Assembly (NCBI RefSeq): GCF_003477885.1
Contig: NZ_QUEE01000003.1
Span: 1 to 64,000, forward strand
Source of the DNA: Lachnotalea sp. AF33-28
Lineage (GTDB): Bacteria; Bacillota; Clostridia; Lachnospirales; Lachnospiraceae
Direction of reading: 5' to 3'
Length of the DNA stretch: 64,000 bases
This document shows, one piece after another, positions 33,648 to 42,040 of this stretch (position 1 is its first letter; the number at the start of each line of letters is the position of its first letter). A model generated the notes under the pieces. It had not been told where the DNA came from and ran no database searches. It saw nothing but the letters and a program-made list of their open reading frames with translations. A program made the position numbers and the translations under genes.

Positions 33648-34184
33648 CTAAGAACGGCCGTCCCTCCACAGCACGATTTCACCGCTCTCCCTGGTTTTTA
33701 CCAGATCGATCAGCCTCTGATTCGCGGAGCCGCGAAACTGCAGGGATATGTCCTTTAGCGCCTCCACAAACCGGCCGTCCACCAGCACATCGACCAGCTC
33801 CAGCATGGGAACGGTCGCCTCACAGTTGGCATAGTTTCCCTCCGCCGTCAGTTCCTCCAGCGTAAAACCCGAATAAGCCCAGACGGTTTTGTCCGGGAAC
33901 CGCTCTCTCACCCGCCGCAGAAACGGCAGCAGTTCCCGCTGGTTGGCCGGTTCAAAGGGTTCGCCTCCCAACAGCGTAAGCCCGTTGATGTGTGAGGGTT
34001 TTAACATCTCCAATATGGACTCCTCCGTCTCTGCCGTAAAAGGCTGTCCATAAGCGAAATCCCATGTCTGGGGCTGAAAACAGTATTCACAGTGGTTCGT
34101 ACAGCCTGAAACGAACAGTGTTACCCGCACCCCGATTCCGTTGGCAATGTCGCAGTTTTTAATTTCTCCGTAATTCACGGTCAT
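33648..34184 (-). CDS. nrdG: Anaerobic ribonucleotide reductase activating protein
   Basis: 178 residues. Radical SAM CX3CX2C (Cys28, 32, 35 in GCTNHCEYCFQP), then LGGEPFEPANQRELLPFLRRV and VWAYSGFTLEEL, matching NrdG. It uses SAM and a 4Fe-4S cluster to generate the glycyl radical on NrdD under anaerobic conditions. ATG 34184 is chosen for GGGAGGGC upstream rather than an in-frame Met at 34202. It lies 126 bp after nrdD with the two-hairpin element between, so expression of the pair could be adjusted at RNA level. Confidence 0.92.
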   Translation of the reverse strand: MTVNYGEIKNCDIANGIGVRVTLFVSGCTNHCEYCFQPQTWDFAYGQPFTAETEESILEMLKPSHINGLTLLGGEPFEPANQRELLPFLRRVRERFPDKTVWAYSGFTLEELTAEGNYANCEATVPMLELVDVLVDGRFVEALKDISLQFRGSANQRLIDLVKTRESGEIVLWRDGRS

Positions 34185-34194
34185 GCCCTCCCTT

Positions 34195-34240
34195 GTCACC
34201 AACCGGAGGTTGATGACCTGCGCACACCTCAGTGTGCTTC
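34195..34240 (-). ncRNA. Two-hairpin leader element, copy 2
   Basis: In mRNA sense: GCACAC-TGAG-GTGTGC hairpin, then GCAGGT-CATCA-ACCTCC (one mismatch), then GGTTGGTGACAA next to the nrdG Shine-Dalgarno. Against copy 1 (10661-10706) the stems show compensatory changes (G-C to A-T in stem 1; U-G to U-A in stem 2). Confidence 0.55.
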
Positions 34241-34310
34241 CAATTTAGATACGGACAGGGACATCCGGCATGGATGCCCCTGTCCCTGCAGTACCTATTC
34301 AGACGGTGCA

Positions 34311-36470
34311 TTATAAATGCATCACGCGTTCCTTGATCTCCTGGGTGCGCCCCTGATTCCAGAACTGAGTCCCGATATAGCCGCAGGTCCTGCGCGCCAC
34401 ATTCATCTTGTCCTGATCCTGGTTGCCGCACTGCGGGCAGGTCCACACCAGCTTGCCGTCCTGCTCGCGGATCTCAATCTCACCGTCCCAGCCGCACACC
34501 TGGCAGTAATCGCTCTTGGTGTTGAGCTCCGCATACATGATGTTGTCATAGATAAATTTGATCAGCTGCAGAACAGCCTCCAGGTTGTGCTGCATGTTGG
34601 GCACCTCCACATAGCTGATGGCTCCGCCGGTGGAAAGAGCCTGGAACTGTGATTCAAATTTCAGCTTTTCAAAAGCATCCATTTCCTCTGTCACGTGGAC
34701 ATGATAGCTGTTGGTGATATAGCCCTTATCCGTCACGCCTTCGATGATACCGAACCGGCGCTGCAGGCATTTGGCGAATTTATAGGTCGTGGATTCCAGC
34801 GGCGTGCCGTAAATGCCAAACCCAATCGACGTCTCGTCTTTCCAGCGTTCACATGCGGCGTTCATATATTTCATGATATCCAGAGCGAACGGTGTGGCGG
34901 ACGGATCCGTATGGGACTTGCCGGTCATATAGCGCACGCACTCACACAGTCCCGCATAGCCCAGGGAAATCGTGGAGTAACCGCCCACCAGCAGCTTGTC
35001 GATGGGCTCGCCTTTCTTAAGGCGGGCACATGCGCCGTACTGCCACAGGATCGGCGCTGCATCCGACAGAGTCCCTTTGAGCCTCTCATGACGGCACATC
35101 AGCGCGCGGTAGCACAGATCCAGCCGTTCATCGAAAATCTTCCAAAATTTCTCCATGCTCCCGCCGGAAGAGAGCGCCACATCCACCAGGTTCAGCGTCA
35201 CCACACCCTGATTGAAACGCCCGTAGAATTTATAGTTTCCGTTCTCATCCTTCCACGGAGACAGAGCGCTGCGGCAGCCCATGACGGGGAAGCAGTTGCC
35301 CTCTTTTAATTCCTTCATCTTCTTTTCGGAAATATAATCCGGCACCAGACGTTTGGACGTACATTTTGCGGCGAGTTCCGTCAGATAATAGTAAGGGGCA
35401 TCCTCATGGATGTTATCCTCCTCCAGTACATAGATCAGTTTCGGGAATGCCGGCGTCACCCACACGCCCTTTTCATTCTTAACACCCTGATAGCGCTGTT
35501 CCAGGACTTCCTCTATGATCATGGCCAGATCGTGCTTTTCTCCCTCACTCTTTGCTTCATTCAGGTACATGAATACCGTTACAAACGGAGCCTGTCCGTT
35601 CGTGGTGAGCAGCGTCACCACCTGGTACTGGATAGTCTGTACGCCGCGTCGGATCTCCTCCCGCAGCCGTTCCTCCACCATGTGGTTGATTTTCTCCACA
35701 GAAATGTCCGCGCCGATATACTTGATTTCATGCAGCACCTGCTGACGGATCTTTTCCCTGCTGACCTGCACGAACGGAGCCAGATGCGCCAATGATATGG
35801 ACTGCCCGCCATACTGGTTGGATGCCACCTGCGCGATGATCTGCGTAGCGATATTGCAGGCGGTGGAAAAGCTGTGAGGCCGTTCGATGAGCGTCCCGGT
35901 AATCACCGTGCCGTTTTGCAGCATGTCCTCCAGATTTACCAGATCGCAGTTATGCATGTGCTGTGCGAAATAATCGGTATCGTGAAAATGGATGATCCCT
36001 TCATTATGAGCATCCACAATCTCCTGCGGCAGCAACAGGCGGCTGCTGATGTCCTTGGACACCTCTCCCGCCATATAGTCTCTCTGTGTCGAGTTGACCA
36101 CCGGATTTTTATTGGAATTTTCCTGCTTGGCTTCTTCGTTGTTGCATTCAATCAGGCTTAAAATCTTGTCATCGGTCGTGTTGGACTGACGAACCAGAGT
36201 GCGGGTATAACGGTAGGTGATATACGCCTTAGCCGCCTCGAATGCTCCATGGGCCATGATCTGGTGCTCCACCATATCCTGAACCTCTTCCACGCTGGGC
36301 GAACGTCCCAGTTGTTCGCAGGACAGCACAACGCTCTCCGCGATTCTCTGAATCTGCATGGAGGTCATGCGGGCTGTTTCTGCCACTGCCTCATTTGCCT
36401 TAGTAATAGCGAGAACAATCTTGTCAATGTCGAATACGGCCTCCGAGCCGTTGCGTTTAATAATCTTCAT
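34311..36470 (-). CDS. nrdD: Anaerobic ribonucleoside-triphosphate reductase (class III)
   Basis: 719 residues. An N-terminal ATP-cone (MKIIKRNGSEAVFDIDKIVLAITKANEAV) for allosteric control, the ten-stranded reductase barrel, a C-terminal zinc site of two CxxC pairs (CQVCGWDG, CPQCGNQ), and the glycyl radical loop RRTCGYIGTQFWNQGR (Gly about 695). It converts NTPs to dNTPs in the absence of oxygen. Functions with NrdG downstream. The promoter at 36535-36563 is overlapped by NrdR-box-like sequences. Confidence 0.95.
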   Translation of the reverse strand: MKIIKRNGSEAVFDIDKIVLAITKANEAVAETARMTSMQIQRIAESVVLSCEQLGRSPSVEEVQDMVEHQIMAHGAFEAAKAYITYRYTRTLVRQSNTTDDKILSLIECNNEEAKQENSNKNPVVNSTQRDYMAGEVSKDISSRLLLPQEIVDAHNEGIIHFHDTDYFAQHMHNCDLVNLEDMLQNGTVITGTLIERPHSFSTACNIATQIIAQVASNQYGGQSISLAHLAPFVQVSREKIRQQVLHEIKYIGADISVEKINHMVEERLREEIRRGVQTIQYQVVTLLTTNGQAPFVTVFMYLNEAKSEGEKHDLAMIIEEVLEQRYQGVKNEKGVWVTPAFPKLIYVLEEDNIHEDAPYYYLTELAAKCTSKRLVPDYISEKKMKELKEGNCFPVMGCRSALSPWKDENGNYKFYGRFNQGVVTLNLVDVALSSGGSMEKFWKIFDERLDLCYRALMCRHERLKGTLSDAAPILWQYGACARLKKGEPIDKLLVGGYSTISLGYAGLCECVRYMTGKSHTDPSATPFALDIMKYMNAACERWKDETSIGFGIYGTPLESTTYKFAKCLQRRFGIIEGVTDKGYITNSYHVHVTEEMDAFEKLKFESQFQALSTGGAISYVEVPNMQHNLEAVLQLIKFIYDNIMYAELNTKSDYCQVCGWDGEIEIREQDGKLVWTCPQCGNQDQDKMNVARRTCGYIGTQFWNQGRTQEIKERVMHL

Positions 36471-36506
36471 ACACTCTGCGTCCTTCCTTCAAATGCGCCC
36501 TGCTAT

Positions 36507-36563
36507 CCACTATATTGTGTAGCCGGCCTTATGAATGATAGCATATATAGTATCAAATGTCAA
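36507..36563 (-). promoter_or_regulatory. nrdD promoter with NrdR-box-like sites
   Basis: Minus-strand TTGACA (36558-36563) and TATCAT (36535-36540) with 17-bp spacing. The spacer contains GATACTATATATGCTAT, close to the NrdR box (ACACTATATATAGTGT-like), and a second shorter box ACACAATATAGTGG (36507-36520) lies about 31 bp away, three helical turns. Repression by NrdR when dATP is plentiful would follow from family knowledge. Confidence 0.5.
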
Positions 36564-36710
36564 TCAATCGAACAACCGCGTTTTGTACTTCTCGTGTATA
36601 ATTCTCTTCCATATTTATCCACACTTTGGTGTGCTTCCTCTTCTAAGCGCAGAAAAAGCCGATGCTTCCGCGCATAATAATCGCAGAAGTCATCAGCTTT
36701 ATAAACAGTT

Positions 36711-39700
36711 TCACTGCTTCCCGCCGGCAGCGGCATCCAGCCATCGGTGCAGCGTTTCCAAGAGCTGATCAGGGTCAATCGGTTTGGCCACATGTTCATT
36801 CATCCCGGCCTCCGCCGCCCGGTAGGCGTCATCGGCAAACGCGTTGGCTGTAAGGGCGATGATCGGAATATCCGCTGCATCCGGCCTTTCGCCTGCACCC
36901 ATCAGGCGTATAGCTTTGGCAGCTTCATATCCGTCCATCACCGGCATCTGTATGTCCATCAGGATCAGAGAGTAGGTACCGGGAGGATTGGAAGCAAACA
37001 GATCCACGGCCTGCCTGCCGTCACAGGCACAGGCCGTTTCCAGCCCGGCCATGTTCAGGAGTTCCCCAGCTATTTCCCGGTTCAGGTCGTTGTCCTCCAC
37101 CAGCAGGATACGGGTGCCCGGCGCAAAACCGGTGCTGTTTGCCTTCTGCGATTTTAAAACAGGCTCTTTGACCGGTTTCTCCTCCTGCGCCAGCTTCAAA
37201 AAGACGGTCACCGTAAAGCAGGTTCCCTCATTGATCCGGCTCCGAACACGAATCGTCCCATTCATCATCTGCACCAGATTATTTGTGATTGCCAGGCCCA
37301 GGCCCGTTCCCTGAACCGCCGCCACCCGCGCATCCCCGGCCCGTTCAAATGGCAGAAACATCTTATCCAGAAATTCCTCCGCAATGCCGATCCCATTGTC
37401 TTCCACTGTGAATACAAAACATCCTACTCCACGGCGGCTGGAGATTTTCTCCTCGGCCCGCAGGCTGATGTGTCCTCCATTCTGCGTATATTTCACCGCA
37501 TTGGACAGCAGATTGAGAAGTATCTGCTGCACCCGCATGGAATCGCCGCTGACCAGATCATTGTCCGCACAGCAGCTCCAGTCCAGCAGCTGTTCCTTCT
37601 TCTGCGCATCCGTACGTATGATATCCAGCACCGTAATCAGCATATCCTTTACTGAAAACACCGTCTCGTTTAATCCCACATCTCCGGACTCGATCTTGGA
37701 CATATCCAGCACTTCGCCTATCAGCCCCAGCAGATGATCGCCTGACGTCCTAATCTTTGTCAGACAGTCCGCGACCTTTTCCTTATTATCCAAAAATCGC
37801 TCCGCAATGGATGCCATGCCCAATATGGCATTCATCGGAGTCCGTATGTCATGGCTCATCCTGGAAAGGAACTCCGATTTAGCCTGATTGGCCTGCCGTG
37901 CGCCTTCATATGCCTCTTCCAGTGCCTGTTTAGCGGCCTTTTCTTCTTCCCTGCGCTCAAGCTCCTTCCGTTTTTCGTCACTTACATTGCGCAGTGTCAG
38001 TATAGCCGTCCTGGCCTCCGCATTCCGGATAGAAACCGGATGGATCTCAAGACGCAGCCAGGAAGAAGGCTGTCCGTCCGACGTGTTCCGCCTGAATTCC
38101 ACCTCTGCGTGGCCGCTGATCGGCGGAAACCACTGCAAAAGCCTGTCCCTGTCACATACCTGCGCCACCTGGGGCCAGTCCTCCTGTCTTACATAATCCA
38201 GGACGGACCGGCACAGATATCCGGAAAAGCTGCCGCTGCGGTTAAAACTCATTAAATCCTCTCTCTTGGGAAGACGTACAGCATAATACCGGTCTTCCGT
38301 GAGATTTACATAAAATATGCTCACATACACCCCGCTGATCGCATTCAGAGCGGACTGATTCATATGCAGGCGCTGGCTGTTTTCCGAAAGGGTTTCCTTC
38401 ATGCTGTGAATGTTTCGGATTGTGCCCACCACACGGAATGGCCGGCCGTCTTTCATGATCAGACGGCTGCTCACCAGATGCCACCGGTAATCTCCGGGGG
38501 CCGAATCCGGCGTAACCACGCGCACCTCAAACATCTCCCCTCTTCCGTTGCAGATATTATCAATAGCTCTGGGCGCGTCCTCCGGATGGATGAAATTCTC
38601 GTCCAGGAGCACCTGTGAATAGTGCAAAAGCTCCCTGCGTATCACGCCCTGGCCCGGCCGGGGTTCATAGCTTATAAATACATCGGAATCCATCAGGTAT
38701 TCAAACATCGTATCGTTGCCGGCCTCCATGGCCACACGGTACATTTCCTGTTCTTCATCGAGCTGCTGCTGAAGTTTCTTCTGTTCGGTAATATCAATAA
38801 GAGTCCTCTGGATGATGGCCTCGCCTTTTTCCGTCCGGCCTACCACCATATTGCTCCCATCCAGCCAGTGAAGCGAGCCGTCGTGCCACAGTGCGCGGTA
38901 CACGCGGTCCTGCCGGTCTCCCACCTCAACAAGCTGCCGGTAGGTCTGCCTTAGCATATCCTGATCTTCTTCAAGCACAGTCCCAAGCACGCCTCTGTGC
39001 CAGTCATACAGCCCCTCTTCCATGCTGTCATATCCTAAAAGAGACAGCGCCGCCCGGTTCAGAGAAATCAGCTCAGATTCCCCGTCCTCATGGTAAACAA
39101 AACGCAGGATGCCGCAGGGTACCGTATCATATATGCTGGTGAGCAGCTGCGTCTGCTCGCGCAGTCTCTGGGCATCCTCCTCTTCGCGGGTGATATCCAG
39201 ATACAGGCTGTTCACCATCCACCGGCCTTCCGCATCCAGGGATTTCTTACCGCTGTCAATGATCCATTTGAGGCTGCCGTCCTTACAGCGCACACGGTAT
39301 CTGGTGGAATAAGACAGTCCGCCGCCGCTGAACGCTTCGGCGCAGTCCGCAAGAGCCTTATGAAGATCGGGCGGATAAACCGCTCCTACCGCACTGCCGC
39401 CCGTCACCTCCAGGAACTCCTCCACCGTATATCCGAACAGCGCCGCCGCTTCCCTGCTGACAAAAGCAAAGGAATAGCTGTCATCGTCATTGCTGATCTT
39501 AAGCCCTCCGGCGATGGAGGACATGATCACATCCATCTGCCGGTTCTGCTGCAGTGTCTGCTCCTCCAGTTTTGCCAGCCGTTCCTGCACAAATTCATAG
39601 GACTGCCTTCCGACCTTTTCAGGAAAAAATTCTCCTCCGACCATCTCCTGGTACGGATTTGAACAGTGTATATGCGAACAGAGCAGCCCTTTTTCCGCCT

Positions 39701-40133
39701 CCTGAAATACAAATGTCACGCGCTGATGCACCTTGAGATACATTTTCACCTCGGGCGCAGTAGCGATCCACATCCGTCCTGAAACCACATAAAGGCCCGG
39801 CACGGGCTCTATGGCATCATACTCCTCATCCAGGATCTCGCACTTGGGAATGGCATCTTTAAACCTTCCGAACATCTCCTTTGCCGCATCATATCCCGCA
39901 ATATACTGCTCTTCACCCGCACCCACCCAGGTAAACTGCGGTGCAAAATATTCGGCCACGCCCGCCGCATTGCCTTCACAGTAATGCATATGCATCAAAC
40001 GGCTCGCGAGGGCTTCTGCCTCTTTAAGACGCCGGTTATGTATCTCTTCGCGTTTATTCTCCACCTTTGTATCCGCCTTTTCTAGGTAAACAATTCTAAT
40101 AAACATGATACTTGATTGTGATGCCATCGTCAA
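36711..40133 (-). CDS. Hybrid sensor histidine kinase: SnoaL-like + PAS repeats + HisKA + HATPase + receiver
   Basis: 1140 residues, no membrane helices. Residues about 35-165 form a SnoaL/NTF2-like domain (LMHMHYCEGNAAGVAEYFAPQFTWVGAGEEQYIAGYDAAKEMF). Three to four PAS/PAC units follow (SFAFVSREAAALFGYTVEEFLEV; YRVRCKDGSLKWIIDSGKK; RALWHDGSLHWLDGSN). HisKA His at about 760 (SRMSHDIRTPMNAILG), ATPase boxes (LLNLLSNAVKYTQNG, VEDNGIGI), and a C-terminal receiver with Asp about 1057 (SLILMDIQMPVMDG). A soluble phosphorelay kinase with no output partner nearby. The actual start may be a later Met. The region 36564-36710 after it has no gene. Confidence 0.85.
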   Translation of the reverse strand: MTMASQSSIMFIRIVYLEKADTKVENKREEIHNRRLKEAEALASRLMHMHYCEGNAAGVAEYFAPQFTWVGAGEEQYIAGYDAAKEMFGRFKDAIPKCEILDEEYDAIEPVPGLYVVSGRMWIATAPEVKMYLKVHQRVTFVFQEAEKGLLCSHIHCSNPYQEMVGGEFFPEKVGRQSYEFVQERLAKLEEQTLQQNRQMDVIMSSIAGGLKISNDDDSYSFAFVSREAAALFGYTVEEFLEVTGGSAVGAVYPPDLHKALADCAEAFSGGGLSYSTRYRVRCKDGSLKWIIDSGKKSLDAEGRWMVNSLYLDITREEEDAQRLREQTQLLTSIYDTVPCGILRFVYHEDGESELISLNRAALSLLGYDSMEEGLYDWHRGVLGTVLEEDQDMLRQTYRQLVEVGDRQDRVYRALWHDGSLHWLDGSNMVVGRTEKGEAIIQRTLIDITEQKKLQQQLDEEQEMYRVAMEAGNDTMFEYLMDSDVFISYEPRPGQGVIRRELLHYSQVLLDENFIHPEDAPRAIDNICNGRGEMFEVRVVTPDSAPGDYRWHLVSSRLIMKDGRPFRVVGTIRNIHSMKETLSENSQRLHMNQSALNAISGVYVSIFYVNLTEDRYYAVRLPKREDLMSFNRSGSFSGYLCRSVLDYVRQEDWPQVAQVCDRDRLLQWFPPISGHAEVEFRRNTSDGQPSSWLRLEIHPVSIRNAEARTAILTLRNVSDEKRKELERREEEKAAKQALEEAYEGARQANQAKSEFLSRMSHDIRTPMNAILGMASIAERFLDNKEKVADCLTKIRTSGDHLLGLIGEVLDMSKIESGDVGLNETVFSVKDMLITVLDIIRTDAQKKEQLLDWSCCADNDLVSGDSMRVQQILLNLLSNAVKYTQNGGHISLRAEEKISSRRGVGCFVFTVEDNGIGIAEEFLDKMFLPFERAGDARVAAVQGTGLGLAITNNLVQMMNGTIRVRSRINEGTCFTVTVFLKLAQEEKPVKEPVLKSQKANSTGFAPGTRILLVEDNDLNREIAGELLNMAGLETACACDGRQAVDLFASNPPGTYSLILMDIQMPVMDGYEAAKAIRLMGAGERPDAADIPIIALTANAFADDAYRAAEAGMNEHVAKPIDPDQLLETLHRWLDAAAGGKQ

Positions 40134-40146
40134 GGCAAAACAGAGG

Positions 40147-40161
40147 CGGGAAAAACTCCCG
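40147..40161 (-). terminator. Possible terminator after the sugar ABC operon
   Basis: CGGGA-GTTTT-TCCCG hairpin followed by CTCTGTTTTG in minus-strand sense, about 30 bp after the permease stop. The stem is short and the U-run interrupted, so this is tentative. Confidence 0.35.
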
Positions 40162-40189
40162 AGGCAAAAGACTGTTTAGAGAGATTGCC

Positions 40190-41038
40190 CTAGCCTTTCA
40201 TTCCGGTAGTCGCAATCCCTTCCACAAAATACTTCTGGGCCGCAAAGAACAGTATAATCAAGGGAAGCACCGCTACAAAGGCCATCGCCATCACGCGGCT
40301 CCAGACCACCACCGACTCGGCATCCAGCGATAACCGCAGCGCCAGAGAGATCACGTATTTCTTCACGGAGCTGATGAAGATCAGAGGGTTCATATAATCG
40401 TTATAGGTCCACAGAAACTGGAACAGACCTGCGGAGAACAGGGCCGGCTTCTGCAGCGGCAGCAGTATGTTCCAGTATACGCGGAAGGTTCCGCAGCCAT
40501 CCATATATGCTGACTCATCCAGATCCCTGGGGAGCCCTCTCATGAACTGGATCAGCATGAAGATAAAAAAGGGATAGGTACCCAGCAGGGCCGGTATATA
40601 AAACGGCAGATAGGTATCCAGCCACCCCAGTGAGTTGTACAAGCTGTAGCGCGGGATGATGATCACAGCATTGGGCAGCATCAGTGTCGCAATCAGCAGC
40701 ATGAATAGAAGCTTCTTCCCCGGAAACCGAAACCTCGCAAATCCGTAAGCCACCAGGGAGCAGGTCATCACGGTCAGAAGCGTGGTGGGCACGGTCATTT
40801 TAAATGTATTAATGAAATAATCCGTATAGGTAGTCCTTCCCGTGCTTCTCCAACCTTCTATGAAGCTGTCCAGAGAGAAAGACTCCGGCAGCAGCTTCAG
40901 CGATCCGAATATCTCTTCATTGGTCTTAAACGCGGCAAAAAACATCCAGAGGATCGGATAGAGCATCAGCACCCCTATGAAGGTAATAATCACATAAGTA
41001 ATAATCAGATTTATTCTCTTTTTCGTTTTTTTCTTCAT
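40190..41038 (-). CDS. Sugar ABC transporter permease, MalG type
   Basis: 282 residues, six membrane helices. EAA loop ESAYMDGCGTFRVYWNILLPLQKPAL, with GSLKLLPESFSLDSFIEGWR before it and the typical AAQKYFVEGIATTGMKG terminus. Forms the inner-membrane channel with the MalF-type permease 12 bp upstream and the binding protein at 42041. No ATPase gene is present, so a shared MsmK-like ATPase encoded elsewhere is expected. Confidence 0.92.
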   Translation of the reverse strand: MKKKTKKRINLIITYVIITFIGVLMLYPILWMFFAAFKTNEEIFGSLKLLPESFSLDSFIEGWRSTGRTTYTDYFINTFKMTVPTTLLTVMTCSLVAYGFARFRFPGKKLLFMLLIATLMLPNAVIIIPRYSLYNSLGWLDTYLPFYIPALLGTYPFFIFMLIQFMRGLPRDLDESAYMDGCGTFRVYWNILLPLQKPALFSAGLFQFLWTYNDYMNPLIFISSVKKYVISLALRLSLDAESVVVWSRVMAMAFVAVLPLIILFFAAQKYFVEGIATTGMKG

Positions 41039-41050
41039 GAGCCCATCCTC

Positions 41051-41956
41051 CTAAAACTCTCCGCCGTCTTCGTAATACACCCATCCGGAGGAGGATTTAA
41101 ACAGCAAGAGCGTTACCGCCATAATCACTGCAAAAATCACCCAGGAGATCGTGCTGGCATATCCCATTTTATAATTCTGGAACGCCTCTTTATACAGCTT
41201 GATCCCCAGCAGATAGGTGGCCTTCACCGGGCCGCCGTTGGTGATCACAGCCGCTGAAGTATATGCCTGCAGCGCATTAATCGTCTGCATGATCATGTTG
41301 AAAAAGATGATTGGGGTGATCTGCGGAAGCGTGATCCGGAAAAAACATTTCCATTTGTCCGCGCCGTCGATCTGCGCGGCTTCATATAAAGAGGCAGGCA
41401 CCTGTTTCAACGCGGCCAGAAACATCACCATGGAGGAACCAAACTGCCAGATTTCAAGCATACAGATGGTTTTGAGCGCCACCCCCGGGTTTCCCAGCCA
41501 CTGGATTGCGGGAAGATGCAGGAAGCCTAAAACGGCATTGATGACTCCGTCGTCCATAAACATCAGCTTCCATAAAAGCGCCACGGCCACACTGCCTCCG
41601 AACAGGGAGGGTATATAGAACACGGTCCGGATCAGATTGATGCCTTTCATATTTTTGTTCAGGAGCAGGGCGACCAGCAGGGACATGATCAGTTTGCCCG
41701 GAACGGTGTAGAGCGTATAGACCAGCGTCACCATAAAGGATTTCTTAAAATCCGTGTCCACGGTAAACAGGGTGATGTAATTTTTCAGGCCGACCCATTC
41801 CGGAGAGGCCATCACATTATACTGACAAAATGAATAATACAGGGATGCCAGAAAAGGATACAGCTGCAGCAGCAGAAAGCCGGCCAGCCATGGCGCCACA
41901 TAGACTAATCCCATGCAGTCCCTTTTTCTCCATCTCTTCACCTTAACTTTTTCCAC
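41051..41956 (-). CDS. Sugar ABC transporter permease, MalF type
   Basis: 301 residues with six helices; FAPWLAGF-like start (YVAPWLAGFLLLQLYPFLASLYYSF), EAA loop LYEAAQIDGADKWKCFFRITLPQITPIIFF, ending with a helix and GWVYYEDGGEF. Pairs with the MalG-type permease. Follows the binding-protein gene by 84 bp in the same operon. Likely imports oligosaccharides related to fucosylated glycans, judging from the GH95 gene upstream. Confidence 0.92.
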   Translation of the reverse strand: MEKVKVKRWRKRDCMGLVYVAPWLAGFLLLQLYPFLASLYYSFCQYNVMASPEWVGLKNYITLFTVDTDFKKSFMVTLVYTLYTVPGKLIMSLLVALLLNKNMKGINLIRTVFYIPSLFGGSVAVALLWKLMFMDDGVINAVLGFLHLPAIQWLGNPGVALKTICMLEIWQFGSSMVMFLAALKQVPASLYEAAQIDGADKWKCFFRITLPQITPIIFFNMIMQTINALQAYTSAAVITNGGPVKATYLLGIKLYKEAFQNYKMGYASTISWVIFAVIMAVTLLLFKSSSGWVYYEDGGEF

Positions 41957-42040
41957 AGTCGGATTCTCCCTTCTTAAAAATACTGCCGCCTGTACCCGCC
42001 ATCAGTGGGTGCAAGCGGCAGATCCTGTAACCTGAATCGG

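Noticed and set aside
36619..36641. Third copy of the two-hairpin leader element
   Set aside because: Only the first hairpin (CACACTTTGGTGTG) and GCTTCC match; the second hairpin and GGTGACAA tail are absent and no start codon follows.
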